7,713 nt of DNA from Thermoplasmata archaeon. GTDB taxonomy: Archaea > Thermoplasmatota > Thermoplasmata > SG8-5. Where the stretch lies: contig JAGLQM010000036.1 in NCBI GenBank assembly GCA_023136815.1, forward strand, positions 1-7,713. Reading direction: 5' to 3'. Shown piece after piece: positions 1 through 5,591 of this stretch. The notes under the pieces were generated by a model. It saw only the letters and a list, made by a program, of their open reading frames with translations, was not told the DNA's origin and did not search any database. Numbering within the stretch: the stretch's first letter is position 1; each line of letters begins with the position of its first letter. The translations under genes and the position numbers were made by a program.

Positions 1-769
1 GCAATGCCTGCTCGTCATTTAGCACGTAATGGTCTGATACGCCAGACTTCCGACAATGAACATCAGCACCGCCCAGGTCTTCTGCACTTACCTCCTCACC
101 AGTTGCGGCCTTCACCAGTGGCGGGCCTCCCAGGAAAATGGTTGCATTGCCCTTGACCATAACAGTCTCATCTGACATTGCTGGCACATATGCGCCTCCT
201 GCGGTACAGGAACCCATGACAATTGCAACCTGGGGAATCTTCATGGCAGACATTCTTGCTTGATTGTAAAATATCCTGCCGAAATGTTCCCGATCAGGAA
301 ATACCTCATCCTGCAGGGGTAAAAACGCACCGCCAGAGTCTACCAGATACACACATGGCAGGTTGTTTTCCATGGCAATCTCTTGAGCCCGCAAATGCTT
401 TTTCACGGTCATGGGATAGTAGGTTCCGCCCTTCACAGTGGCATCATTGGCTATTATCATTACTTCCCGGCCATGAACAATGCCGATACCAGTTACAACT
501 CCAGCACCAGGTGCGCTATTCTTGTACATGCCCAGAGCTGCTAGTGGATTCAGTTCTAAAAATGGAGAATCTGAATCAAGAAGCGCATCTACACGCTCCC
601 TGGCAAGCATTTTATTTCGGGACCTGTGAATCTCAATTCGTTCTTCGCCACCACCGGCCTTTGCCCATTCAATTTTTTCCTTCAGATCGGCAATCATTTT
701 CAGATAATGCTCTTTATTATCCTTGAATTCCTGGCCATTGATGTCTATTTTACTCTCTATTGCATCCAT
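1..769 (-). CDS. mccB: 3-methylcrotonyl-CoA carboxylase, carboxyltransferase (beta) subunit, 3' end missing
   Basis: This subunit transfers the carboxyl group from carboxybiotin to 3-methylcrotonyl-CoA, giving 3-methylglutaconyl-CoA in leucine breakdown. I translated 256 residues; the reading frame is still open at the left window edge. MccB proteins are usually about 530-560 residues, so roughly half is present, mainly the N-terminal crotonase-like CT domain. The signatures are [20 protein letters not shown] (about residues 144-163), [16 protein letters not shown] (186-201, oxyanion-type glycines) and [20 protein letters not shown] (207-226), followed by [16 protein letters not shown]. These are closer to methylcrotonyl-CoA than to propionyl-CoA carboxylases. 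The ATG directly abuts the stop of the upstream biotin-carrier gene (TAAATG), and GGAGG lies 8 nt upstream, so translation is probably coupled. Family is seen in the sequence; substrate is inferred from motifs and from the neighbouring LiuC-type hydratase. Confidence 0.93.
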   Translation of the reverse strand, partial: MDAIESKIDINGQEFKDNKEHYLKMIADLKEKIEWAKAGGGEERIEIHRSRNKMLARERVDALLDSDSPFLELNPLAALGMYKNSAPGAGVVTGIGIVHGREVMIIANDATVKGGTYYPMTVKKHLRAQEIAMENNLPCVYLVDSGGAFLPLQDEVFPDREHFGRIFYNQARMSAMKIPQVAIVMGSCTAGGAYVPAMSDETVMVKGNATIFLGGPPLVKAATGEEVSAEDLGGADVHCRKSGVSDHYVLNDEQAL

Positions 770-1267
770 TTAATCATCCTCCATCTTCTCCATGTCCACA
801 AGAACCGCACCAATCTCCACCTGGTCGCCTGGCTTGAAGTGAATTGCCTCAATCTTTCCAGAATAAGGCGCCTTAATTTGATATTCCATTTTCATTGCTT
901 CAATTGTTAAAATAACGTGACCTTCATCTACGTCAGAACCAGATTCAGCCCCTACTGCAATGACTTTGCCGGAAATTGGCGAGGTAATGTTTGCCGGTAG
1001 TTCGCTAAATTCTCCCTCTGCTGCGCCAGCTTCTACCTTGTTGAATCGATACACGTTTCCGCCGATGAAAATATGGCGCTGGCTACCATCAGTGGCAATA
1101 TTGCATTTCACCTGTCTTCCGTTTATGTTAAGGGTACAGAAGCCGGCCTTTGCCTCCTTGTATCCGACCTGAAATTCCTCATCACCAATTATAATTTTAA
1201 AGCCATCTCCATCTCTGGAGATATTAACAGGATAAAGTTTGCCAGAATATTCATATTGTAATTTCAT
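770..1267 (-). CDS. Biotin carboxyl carrier protein with BT-like N-terminal domain, part of methylcrotonyl-CoA carboxylase
   Basis: This 165-residue protein carries the biotin that shuttles carboxyl groups between the biotin carboxylase and the carboxyltransferase. The C-terminal half (about 92-160) is a biotinyl/lipoyl domain: SPISGKVIAV opens it, EAMKME at 123-128 contains the biotinylated lysine K126, and the IKAPYSGKI and FKPGDQV strands follow. Residues 1-80 (YEYSGKLYPVNI through HIFIGGNVYRF) resemble the BT domain that lies between the biotin carboxylase and carrier domains in one-piece MccA or PccA alpha subunits and contacts the beta subunit. The gene therefore corresponds to the C-terminal third of a normal alpha subunit. 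It begins 8 nt after the biotin carboxylase stop, with AGGTGA overlapping that stop as ribosome binding site, and ends flush against mccB. The carrier domain is certain; the BT assignment is my comparison with remembered family sequences. Confidence 0.92.
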   Translation of the reverse strand: MKLQYEYSGKLYPVNISRDGDGFKIIIGDEEFQVGYKEAKAGFCTLNINGRQVKCNIATDGSQRHIFIGGNVYRFNKVEAGAAEGEFSELPANITSPISGKVIAVGAESGSDVDEGHVILTIEAMKMEYQIKAPYSGKIEAIHFKPGDQVEIGAVLVDMEKMEDD

Positions 1268-1275
1268 GAAATCAC

Positions 1276-2775
1276 CTAACTATCTATTCTCCATCTTCCA
1301 ATGCTCTTCCAGGGGGAATGAGCATCATCTGCAATCTGTTGGCTGCCATCTTCCTCAACTACGCCAGAATGTTTTAAATCATCAATTGCCGCAGCTATCA
1401 GCACTTCTATGGGAAGCTCCTCAGCAACTGTCCAGCTCTTGAAGTATGTGTCAATGAAATGCGTGTCAATATTACCATCAACAAATGCTGGATGCAGTAT
1501 AATCGCCTTAAGGAATGGAATATTGGTGGTAACCCCCAGAGCAATGTAATTGGACAGTGCCCAGTCCATCTTCCTGGCAGCATCGGCCCGGTCCTCGCCA
1601 TATACGATAAGTTTAGCCAGCATAGGGTCATAATAGGGAGATACATGACTTCCCTGGCTTATGCCAGTGTCATGTCGAATATTGATGCCAGAAGGCAGTT
1701 CAACAGTTTTGAGAATCCCGGTGCTTGGCATGAATCCCTGCTCCGGGTCTTCGGCATAAATGCGGCATTCTATGGCATGGCCTCGCTGGATTACTTTCTC
1801 CTGTTCCAGTGTCATTGGCTCACCCTGGGCAATGCGGATTTGCCATTTTACAATATCAATGCCGGTTGTTGCCTCGGTTATTGCATGCTCCACCTGAAGC
1901 CGGGTGTTCATCTCCAGAAAGTAAAAATTACCAGAATCATCAAGCATGAATTCCACAGTTCCAGCATTTGTGTAATTGATTCTTTTTGCTGCCAGAATTG
2001 CTGCGTTTCCCATTCTTGCCCGCAGATCATCATTAAGCGCAACCGAGGGAGTTTCCTCAATAACCTTCTGATGCCGCCGCTGGATGGAACATTCTCTTTC
2101 GAATAAGTGAATGACCTTGCCATGTTCATCGGCAAGTATCTGAAATTCTATATGCCTTGGCCGAGCCAGATATTTTTCTAAAAGCAATTCATCATTGCCA
2201 AAGGATGATTTAGCCTCGCGTCTGGCAGAGTCAACAGCATCCTGAAGCCCGTCTATTGAATTAACAACCTTCATGCCCTTTCCACCGCCACCGGCAGTGG
2301 CCTTTATGAGCACTGGAAATCCAATGCGCTGGCATGCCTGTTCCAGGGTTTCATTTTCTTCTTCACCCGTAAATCCGGGAATGACTGGAACTCCGGCATC
2401 CCGCATTGTGCGTTTTGCCTGAATCTTGTCGCCCATGGAATGAATTACTTCGGCACTGGGGCCGATAAATTTAATTCCTGCCTCTGCACAAACTTTTGCA
2501 AAGTCAGCATTTTCCGAAAGGAATCCATAACCAGGGTGAATGGCATTAGCCCCGCTTTGCTTTGCCACATCAATAATTTTCTGAACATTCAGATAACTTT
2601 CCGAGGGTGCTGACTCCCCGATACTGTATGCCTCATCGGCCATCTCCACATGAGGTGCTTTTTCATCCGCTTCAGAATAAACTGCCACCGAAGGTATCCC
2701 CATCTCCTGGCAGGCTCTCATGACCCGAACAGCAATCTCGCCGCGATTGGCAACTAGAATCTTTTCAATTTTCAT
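1276..2775 (-). CDS. mccA: Biotin carboxylase subunit of methylcrotonyl-CoA carboxylase
   Basis: This 499-residue ATP-grasp enzyme carboxylates biotin using ATP and bicarbonate. Order: pre-ATP-grasp domain (1-110; MKIEKILVANRGEIAVRV, HPGYGFLSEN at 80-89), ATP-grasp (K117, K158, glycine loop GGGGKGM about 162-168, FERECSIQRRHQK 225-237, LEMNTRLQVEH 287-297) and the biotin-carboxylase C-terminal domain. The residues matching E. coli AccC E288, N290, R292, E296 and R338 are all present at nearly the same numbers, so it should be active. After about residue 445 an alpha-subunit-like tail (IEVLIAAAIDDL, then DDAHSPWKSIGRWRI) follows, as in MccA, but the protein stops there: BT and carrier domains are in the next gene. 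I start at the ATG at 2775 because GGAGG lies 8 nt upstream and MKIEKILVANRGE is the standard family start. The hydratase gene upstream ends 2 nt before. The symbol is used by analogy with the alpha subunit. Confidence 0.93.
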   Translation of the reverse strand: MKIEKILVANRGEIAVRVMRACQEMGIPSVAVYSEADEKAPHVEMADEAYSIGESAPSESYLNVQKIIDVAKQSGANAIHPGYGFLSENADFAKVCAEAGIKFIGPSAEVIHSMGDKIQAKRTMRDAGVPVIPGFTGEEENETLEQACQRIGFPVLIKATAGGGGKGMKVVNSIDGLQDAVDSARREAKSSFGNDELLLEKYLARPRHIEFQILADEHGKVIHLFERECSIQRRHQKVIEETPSVALNDDLRARMGNAAILAAKRINYTNAGTVEFMLDDSGNFYFLEMNTRLQVEHAITEATTGIDIVKWQIRIAQGEPMTLEQEKVIQRGHAIECRIYAEDPEQGFMPSTGILKTVELPSGINIRHDTGISQGSHVSPYYDPMLAKLIVYGEDRADAARKMDWALSNYIALGVTTNIPFLKAIILHPAFVDGNIDTHFIDTYFKSWTVAEELPIEVLIAAAIDDLKHSGVVEEDGSQQIADDAHSPWKSIGRWRIDS

Positions 2776-2777
2776 GC

Positions 2778-3560
2778 TTAGTCCCTCCACGCGGGTTCCC
2801 TTTTCTCAAGGAAGCTGCCTACGCCTTCCTTGCCCTCTGGCGATGCCCGAATTTGTGCAATTGCACTGATGCAGTATTTCTTGAACTCGTCACGCTCCAT
2901 ATGCACACCAGCCCTGGCAAGTCGCTTACATTCCTTTACTGCTTTTGGCCCGCCAGATAAAATCTGCTTAATCAACTGGCTGATAATCAAATCCAGACCT
3001 TCAAGGCTCACAACCTTATCAACAAGCCCAACTTTCAATGCGTCTTCGGCAGCCAGTCTTTCTCCGGTGGTGAATAATTGTACTGCCTTTTTTCCGCCAA
3101 TGCGGTCAATAACATAGGGCGAAATAACACCAGGCAGAAGCCCCAGTTTCACCTCGCTGAAACCAATCTTAACATGCTCGCTGGCAATGGCAAAATCACA
3201 GGCACAGACAAGGCCTGCTCCGCCGCCCAATGCTGCGCCATTGATCCTGGCAATCGTCGGAATTTCAATATCTTCCAGTGCCTGGAACATGGCAGATAAT
3301 CCACCAGCATCAGCCAAATTCTCATCAAGCGAATACTGGCCCATGCGCTTCATCCAGTTAAGGTCAGCACCGGCACAGAAGGATCTTCCGGCTCCGGTAA
3401 TAATCACTGCCCGAGCATCTGGCTTGCTCTGAATAATGTTAAAACAGGCAGTCAGCTCGGCAATCATCTTATCATCAAAGGGGTTGTGAATCTCCGGTCG
3501 ATTTAGTGTTATGGTAATAATCTCCTGACCATCCACTAATATGTGTTCATAATCTGTCAT
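2778..3560 (-). CDS. liuC: Enoyl-CoA hydratase/isomerase family, probable methylglutaconyl-CoA hydratase (LiuC type)
   Basis: Probably hydrates 3-methylglutaconyl-CoA to HMG-CoA, the step after methylcrotonyl-CoA carboxylase in leucine breakdown. At 260 residues it has the normal crotonase length. GRSFCAGADLNWMKRM (58-73) is the typical LiuC version of the CoA-binding and oxyanion loop; NGAALGGGAGLVCACD (107-122) supplies the second oxyanion glycine; SEVKLGLLPGVISPYV (135-150) holds E136, which aligns with rat mitochondrial hydratase E164. The partner glutamate (rat E144) is replaced by G116, which as I recall is normal in LiuC proteins. First gene of the operon: a TATA-like box lies about 40 nt upstream and a GGGTG motif 7 nt before the ATG; it ends 2 nt before the biotin carboxylase start. 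A generic 3-hydroxyacyl-CoA-forming hydratase is the alternative; the carboxylase neighbours argue for the leucine role. Confidence 0.87.
   Translation of the reverse strand: MTDYEHILVDGQEIITITLNRPEIHNPFDDKMIAELTACFNIIQSKPDARAVIITGAGRSFCAGADLNWMKRMGQYSLDENLADAGGLSAMFQALEDIEIPTIARINGAALGGGAGLVCACDFAIASEHVKIGFSEVKLGLLPGVISPYVIDRIGGKKAVQLFTTGERLAAEDALKVGLVDKVVSLEGLDLIISQLIKQILSGGPKAVKECKRLARAGVHMERDEFKKYCISAIAQIRASPEGKEGVGSFLEKREPAWRD
2784..2788 (-). promoter_or_regulatory. Ribosome binding site that fixes the biotin carboxylase start
   Basis: On the minus strand GGAGG lies 8 nt before the ATG at 2775, inside the last codons of the hydratase gene. The in-frame GTG at 2790 overlaps this motif and has no such site, so the ATG is preferred. 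The mccB start uses the same GGAGG with the same 8-nt spacing (778-782). Confidence 0.8.
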
Positions 3561-3599
3561 AATGACGCACCCGATTCTGCATGAAAATCGAAATATGGG

Positions 3600-3607
3600 A
3601 TATATAG
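3600..3607 (-). promoter_or_regulatory. Probable TATA box of the leucine-degradation operon
   Basis: The minus strand reads CTATATAT here, 40-47 nt upstream of the hydratase ATG. With the usual archaeal spacing of about 25 nt, transcription would begin near 3577, leaving a leader of roughly 17 nt that still contains the GGGTG ribosome-binding motif. Inferred from sequence and spacing only. Confidence 0.55.
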
Positions 3608-3681
3608 ATTGCTATGGGAAGTTCGGGGATTGGCGAATTATTTCTGAAAGAAGCGAAGAGTGAAAGGAAATGGTGCTATGC

Positions 3682-3715
3682 CGGAAAACTTTGTTTTCCG
3701 TCTAGTACTTTTTTT
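3682..3715 (+). terminator. Hairpin followed by a T-run; possible terminator on the plus strand
   Basis: CGGAAAAC (3682-3689) and GTTTTCCG (3693-3700) form a perfect 8-bp stem with a TTT loop. Eight bases later comes a run of seven Ts (3709-3715). Read on the plus strand this resembles a terminator, but no plus-strand gene is visible upstream. On the minus strand the hairpin lies upstream of the leucine operon promoter and has no T-run after it. Confidence 0.35.
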
Positions 3716-3813
3716 CCAGTGAAATTTATGGGAGAAGTTAGAAAGAATCATGGACATTCTGTGTGATTCGAAATTCAACAATGTGGTTGATTATTGAAGT
3801 TCTCACTTCGGAG

Positions 3814-3909
3814 GGCAACAATCAGAACTTTCCTCTGAATATTTCACACATAATCAGAAAGTTCTGACCACGGCGGAATTTTCTTTGATGAAAGGATAAC
3901 AATAGTTGA
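3814..3909 (+). repeat. Direct repeat, copy 1 (96 bp)
   Basis: Matches 5264-5359 without gaps at a constant offset of 1450 bp, with 5 mismatches in 96 positions. It contains a perfect 11-bp inverted repeat, TCAGAACTTTC at 3822-3832 and GAAAGTTCTGA at 3857-3867, separated by 24 nt. The five differences are at 3838, 3842, 3892, 3895 and 3899, in the loop or the tail, none in the arms. The repeat ends one base before the stop codon of the gene at 3910-4512. It could be a recombination site, a small non-autonomous element, or a structured RNA or operator. Confidence 0.95.
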
Positions 3910-4512
3910 CTATTCCGAAACAATACCGCCTAAAAGAGGGACAAGCTCAGACCTTGATTTCAATAAAACTCCAAAATCATCTGGCGATATAATTCTAATC
4001 TCATCCCTTGATTGGTCACGAATTTGAATCATGTTTTCTGCAAGACTTGTTTTCATTTTCATGATTAGTACTGGTTTCTTATCTTTCAAATCAGTTATGA
4101 GTGGCACATTGAAAATTTCCTCAGAAATTGATATTAATTTTGGGCCAGATGCTAAAAATATTTCATATAAGGTATATACAAAACCCTCTGCTGTTTCCAA
4201 CAGGTCCATGTCATCTTTGATATCTAATGTGACATAGATTTTTCCGATTTTCATGGCATTTTCAATTGCATGGTAATGAATCTGAACATGTACTCCTTCA
4301 TGTCCATCTTTATCATGTTGCTCTAATGATATTCTCTTTTGAGGATATGCTCCTCCATGATGGGGTTCTTTTACCCTCATTCCAACCAAGAATGAAAAGC
4401 TATTGTCCGAGGAGACCAATTCTATTTCTATAGAGTATTTGTCATCTTCATATACTCTTGATTTTATGTATGGAGCCAACAGATCAGCAGCTAATTTGGG
4501 TTTTTCAGTCAT
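3910..4512 (-). CDS. Uncharacterised protein with a histidine-rich central stretch; second gene of repeat-flanked pair
   Basis: I do not recognise this 200-residue protein. It has no signal peptide or membrane segment. An early beta-rich part (26-48) leads to a polar region with seven histidines within about 31 residues (H51, H52, H66, H71, H75, H79, H81), ending in HVQIHYH, which could bind metal or act as an acid-base site. After it come an acidic/hydrophobic part (92-122) and a mixed alpha/beta C-terminus. The ATG overlaps the end of the upstream ribbon-helix-helix-like gene by 8 bp and has GAGGAG about 7 nt upstream, so the two are co-translated. The TAG stop touches repeat copy 1. The arrangement of a DNA-binding-type gene followed by a small unknown gene recalls toxin-antitoxin modules, but that is inference; it could equally be a housekeeping-type partner. 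The coding sequence is richer in A+T than the leucine operon, consistent with acquired DNA. Confidence 0.8.
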   Translation of the reverse strand: MTEKPKLAADLLAPYIKSRVYEDDKYSIEIELVSSDNSFSFLVGMRVKEPHHGGAYPQKRISLEQHDKDGHEGVHVQIHYHAIENAMKIGKIYVTLDIKDDMDLLETAEGFVYTLYEIFLASGPKLISISEEIFNVPLITDLKDKKPVLIMKMKTSLAENMIQIRDQSRDEIRIISPDDFGVLLKSRSELVPLLGGIVSE

Positions 4513-5146
4513 TTAACGACTCCTCATAAAGATTAATTTCTTTCAGTATATCGTGCAAATATGAGCTTTCAGGAAGCTTATTCCTTTGCCATACTTGCCT
4601 CCAATAAATTGGATCAATGAGCATTTTATTCAATGGAATTTCATATGCACTATCAAAATGCTTGTTTATTATTCTTCCAACCATCCACAGGTGAACCAAT
4701 ATTCTTTGTTCAGGATCATTTTTGATTTTATTTAGTATATCTCGATTACTTTGTCCAATGACCTTTTCAATAATTATGTCCATTTGATAAGATTCATTAT
4801 ATGGCCAGCCAATAGGCTTATTATAAGAAAATCGAATTTGATCTCCGCCAGATATGATTATTGAATCAATGCTTCTCTCTAGTTTGTATGATTCAATGAT
4901 ATTAGTTTCACTTATCTTATGGGCATCTAATATATTTTTACAATTCATGAGGTCATTTTCTAACTTCTCATTTGTACTTATTAATCTTGATATGATATCA
5001 TCAAAGGATTCGCCTTTGTCTGCCACCTCCAGAAGCTTGTGCTTTGTGCCTAGCCTTACGCTAATAGTGGTTCTAGATTTGTTGATGTTGCCTCTTTTGA
5101 GTAGTTTTACGTCGGTCATGCATATCATGAATGTAATGAGTTTCAT
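4505..5146 (-). CDS. Protein with N-terminal ribbon-helix-helix-like domain and unknown C-terminal region
   Basis: Up to 213 residues. Residues about 25-56 (TTISVRLGTKHKLLEVADKG, then ESFDDIISRLI) fit the beta-strand plus two-helix pattern of archaeal antitoxin-like ribbon-helix-helix proteins: a TTIxV strand, a helix, then ExxDDxIxRLI. A short coiled-coil-like helix follows (58-70). The remaining 140 residues are not recognised; they include a GWPY segment (113-116) and a tryptophan-rich part (YWRQVWQRN, 181-189). Such fusions usually bind DNA and a partner protein, so autoregulation of the pair is plausible but not shown. The start is uncertain: ATGs at 5146, 5128 and 5119 are in frame and none has a Shine-Dalgarno site. 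The TATA-like box ending about 26 nt before the ATG at 5146 favours a leaderless start there; the domain is unaffected by the choice. The gene is first of two, and overlaps the next by 8 bp. Confidence 0.8.
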   Translation of the reverse strand: MKLITFMICMTDVKLLKRGNINKSRTTISVRLGTKHKLLEVADKGESFDDIISRLISTNEKLENDLMNCKNILDAHKISETNIIESYKLERSIDSIIISGGDQIRFSYNKPIGWPYNESYQMDIIIEKVIGQSNRDILNKIKNDPEQRILVHLWMVGRIINKHFDSAYEIPLNKMLIDPIYWRQVWQRNKLPESSYLHDILKEINLYEESLND

Positions 5147-5172
5147 AACTACATATAAGTTTTGCCATAAGG

Positions 5173-5178
5173 TTTAAA
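5173..5178 (-). promoter_or_regulatory. Probable TATA box for the two-gene accessory operon
   Basis: The minus strand reads TTTAAA in a context of ACTATTTAAACC, about 26 nt before the ATG at 5146, the spacing expected for a leaderless archaeal transcript. A second candidate, TTATAT near 5152-5157, would instead place the transcript start near the ATG at 5128. Confidence 0.5.
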
Positions 5179-5263
5179 TAGTAAACATAATTTTATATGT
5201 TAATTAGTTTAGGGAGAGTTAGTTTTTCCTGTGGAATTTGTGAATAAAAAAAGCACAGAGGGT

Positions 5264-5359
5264 GGCAACAATCAGAACTTTCCTCTGTATAATTCACACA
5301 TAATCAGAAAGTTCTGACCACGGCGGAATTTTCTTTGATGAGAGAATATCAATAGTTGA
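5264..5359 (+). repeat. Direct repeat, copy 2 (96 bp)
   Basis: Same element as 3814-3909, same orientation, 91 of 96 positions identical. The 11-bp arms are at 5272-5282 and 5307-5317. Here GTGG just outside the left arm (5262-5265) can also pair with CCAC just outside the right arm (5318-5321), extending the hairpin with a one-sided bulge. It lies upstream of the promoter of the two-gene operon and beside the tRNA-derived remnant at 5371-5415. It is part of the 294-bp gap between 5146 and the tRNA, which holds no gene. Confidence 0.95.
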
Positions 5360-5370
5360 AAATTGCGCCT

Positions 5371-5415
5371 GGTTCGAATCTCAATAATTTTAATACAATT
5401 GCTTCCCCTCAGCGC
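5371..5415 (+). other. Inverted tRNA-Ser 3' end remnant
   Basis: Two pieces match the 3' end of the neighbouring tRNA-Ser but lie on the opposite strand: GTTCGAATCTC (5372-5382, T-loop) and CCCCTCAGCGC (5405-5415, acceptor stem end). In the intact tRNA these two segments are contiguous; here 22 AT-rich bases separate them. The second piece forms a 14-position inverted repeat (one T/G pair) with 5440-5453. It may be a scar of tRNA-targeted integration. The T-loop match alone would be weak, as that motif is shared by many tRNAs. Confidence 0.55.
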
Positions 5416-5440
5416 GAATTTATTTAATAATAAAATGAAG

Positions 5441-5556
5441 CGCTGAGGGGGAGATTCGAACTCCCGCGGACTTGCACCCACCGGCTCTCAAGGCCGGCGC
5501 CTTTGGTCTGGCAGACCATATCAGTCAGCCACTAAACCGGGCTTAGCTACCTCAGC
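5441..5556 (-). tRNA. tRNA-Ser (anticodon UGA) with about 30 extra nt in the D-arm region
   Basis: The acceptor stem GCTGAGG pairs fully with CCTCAGC, followed by discriminator G73, the serine identity base in archaea. The anticodon arm is CCGGC, loop CTTGAGA, GCCGG, with anticodon TGA at 5490-5488, reading UCA codons. A type II variable arm (GGGT, GCAA, GTCC) and a perfect T-arm (GGGAG, TTCGAAT, CTCCC) follow. CCA is not encoded. From the first base to the discriminator it spans 116 nt, against about 86 expected. The surplus lies between GCTAAGCCCGG and the anticodon stem, where the D-arm can close with either of two downstream GGC triplets. That segment (5505-5538) folds into its own hairpin with a 3-nt TAG bulge. 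It may be a non-canonical archaeal intron, but I could not place a clean bulge-helix-bulge with exon ends giving a normal D-arm. If unspliced, the gene may be nonfunctional. Confidence 0.88.
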
Positions 5557-5581
5557 ATTATGCGGCGAAATAGCCTCCAAG

Positions 5582-5588
5582 TATATTA
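5582..5588 (-). promoter_or_regulatory. Probable TATA box of the tRNA-Ser gene
   Basis: The minus strand reads TAATATA, ending 25 nt before the first base of the tRNA, as expected for archaeal tRNA promoters. It begins 3 nt after the stop codon of the decayed RhuM gene. Its presence suggests the tRNA gene is still transcribed. Confidence 0.6.
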
Positions 5589-5591
5589 TTG

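Larger units (their letters stand above)
3561..3813. other. Intergenic stretch with small inverted repeats, no gene seen
   Basis: Between the leucine operon and the first direct repeat I find no credible coding frame. It holds the operon promoter near 3600, a strong hairpin at 3682-3700, a 6-bp inverted repeat (GAATCA at 3745-3750 with TGATTC at 3764-3769) and a 5-bp stem with a 4-nt loop at 3796-3809 directly beside the repeat. Together with the repeat this makes a 349-bp gap between genes. A small RNA cannot be excluded. Confidence 0.6.

Noticed and set aside
223..726. Plus-strand open frame of 167 codons
   Set aside because: It lies antisense to mccB, whose minus-strand translation has strong family motifs throughout; the plus-strand product looks like nothing known.
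1459..2106. Plus-strand open frame of 215 codons
   Set aside because: Antisense to the biotin carboxylase gene, with no ribosome binding site and a cysteine- and histidine-rich composition typical of antisense reading.
2776..2790. Upstream GTG start for the biotin carboxylase
   Set aside because: The GTG overlaps the GGAGG that serves the ATG at 2775, and the family normally begins MKIEKILVANRGE.
3814..3909. C/D box small RNA in the direct repeat
   Set aside because: TTGATGA and CTGA strings occur, but their order and spacing do not make a C/D box pair on either strand.
3814..5359. CRISPR array
   Set aside because: Only two copies, 96 bp long and 1450 bp apart with genes between them; there is no regular spacer pattern.
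5272..5481. Minus-strand 69-codon open frame overlapping repeat copy 2 and the tRNA 3' end
   Set aside because: It begins in the tRNA and reads through its T-arm; this is a by-product of the RNA gene and repeat.
5514..5526. GAC-TGATATG-GTC as an alternative anticodon arm
   Set aside because: The 7-nt loop lacks U33 and the stem has only three contiguous pairs; CTTGAGA with a 5-bp stem further on is a proper serine anticodon arm.
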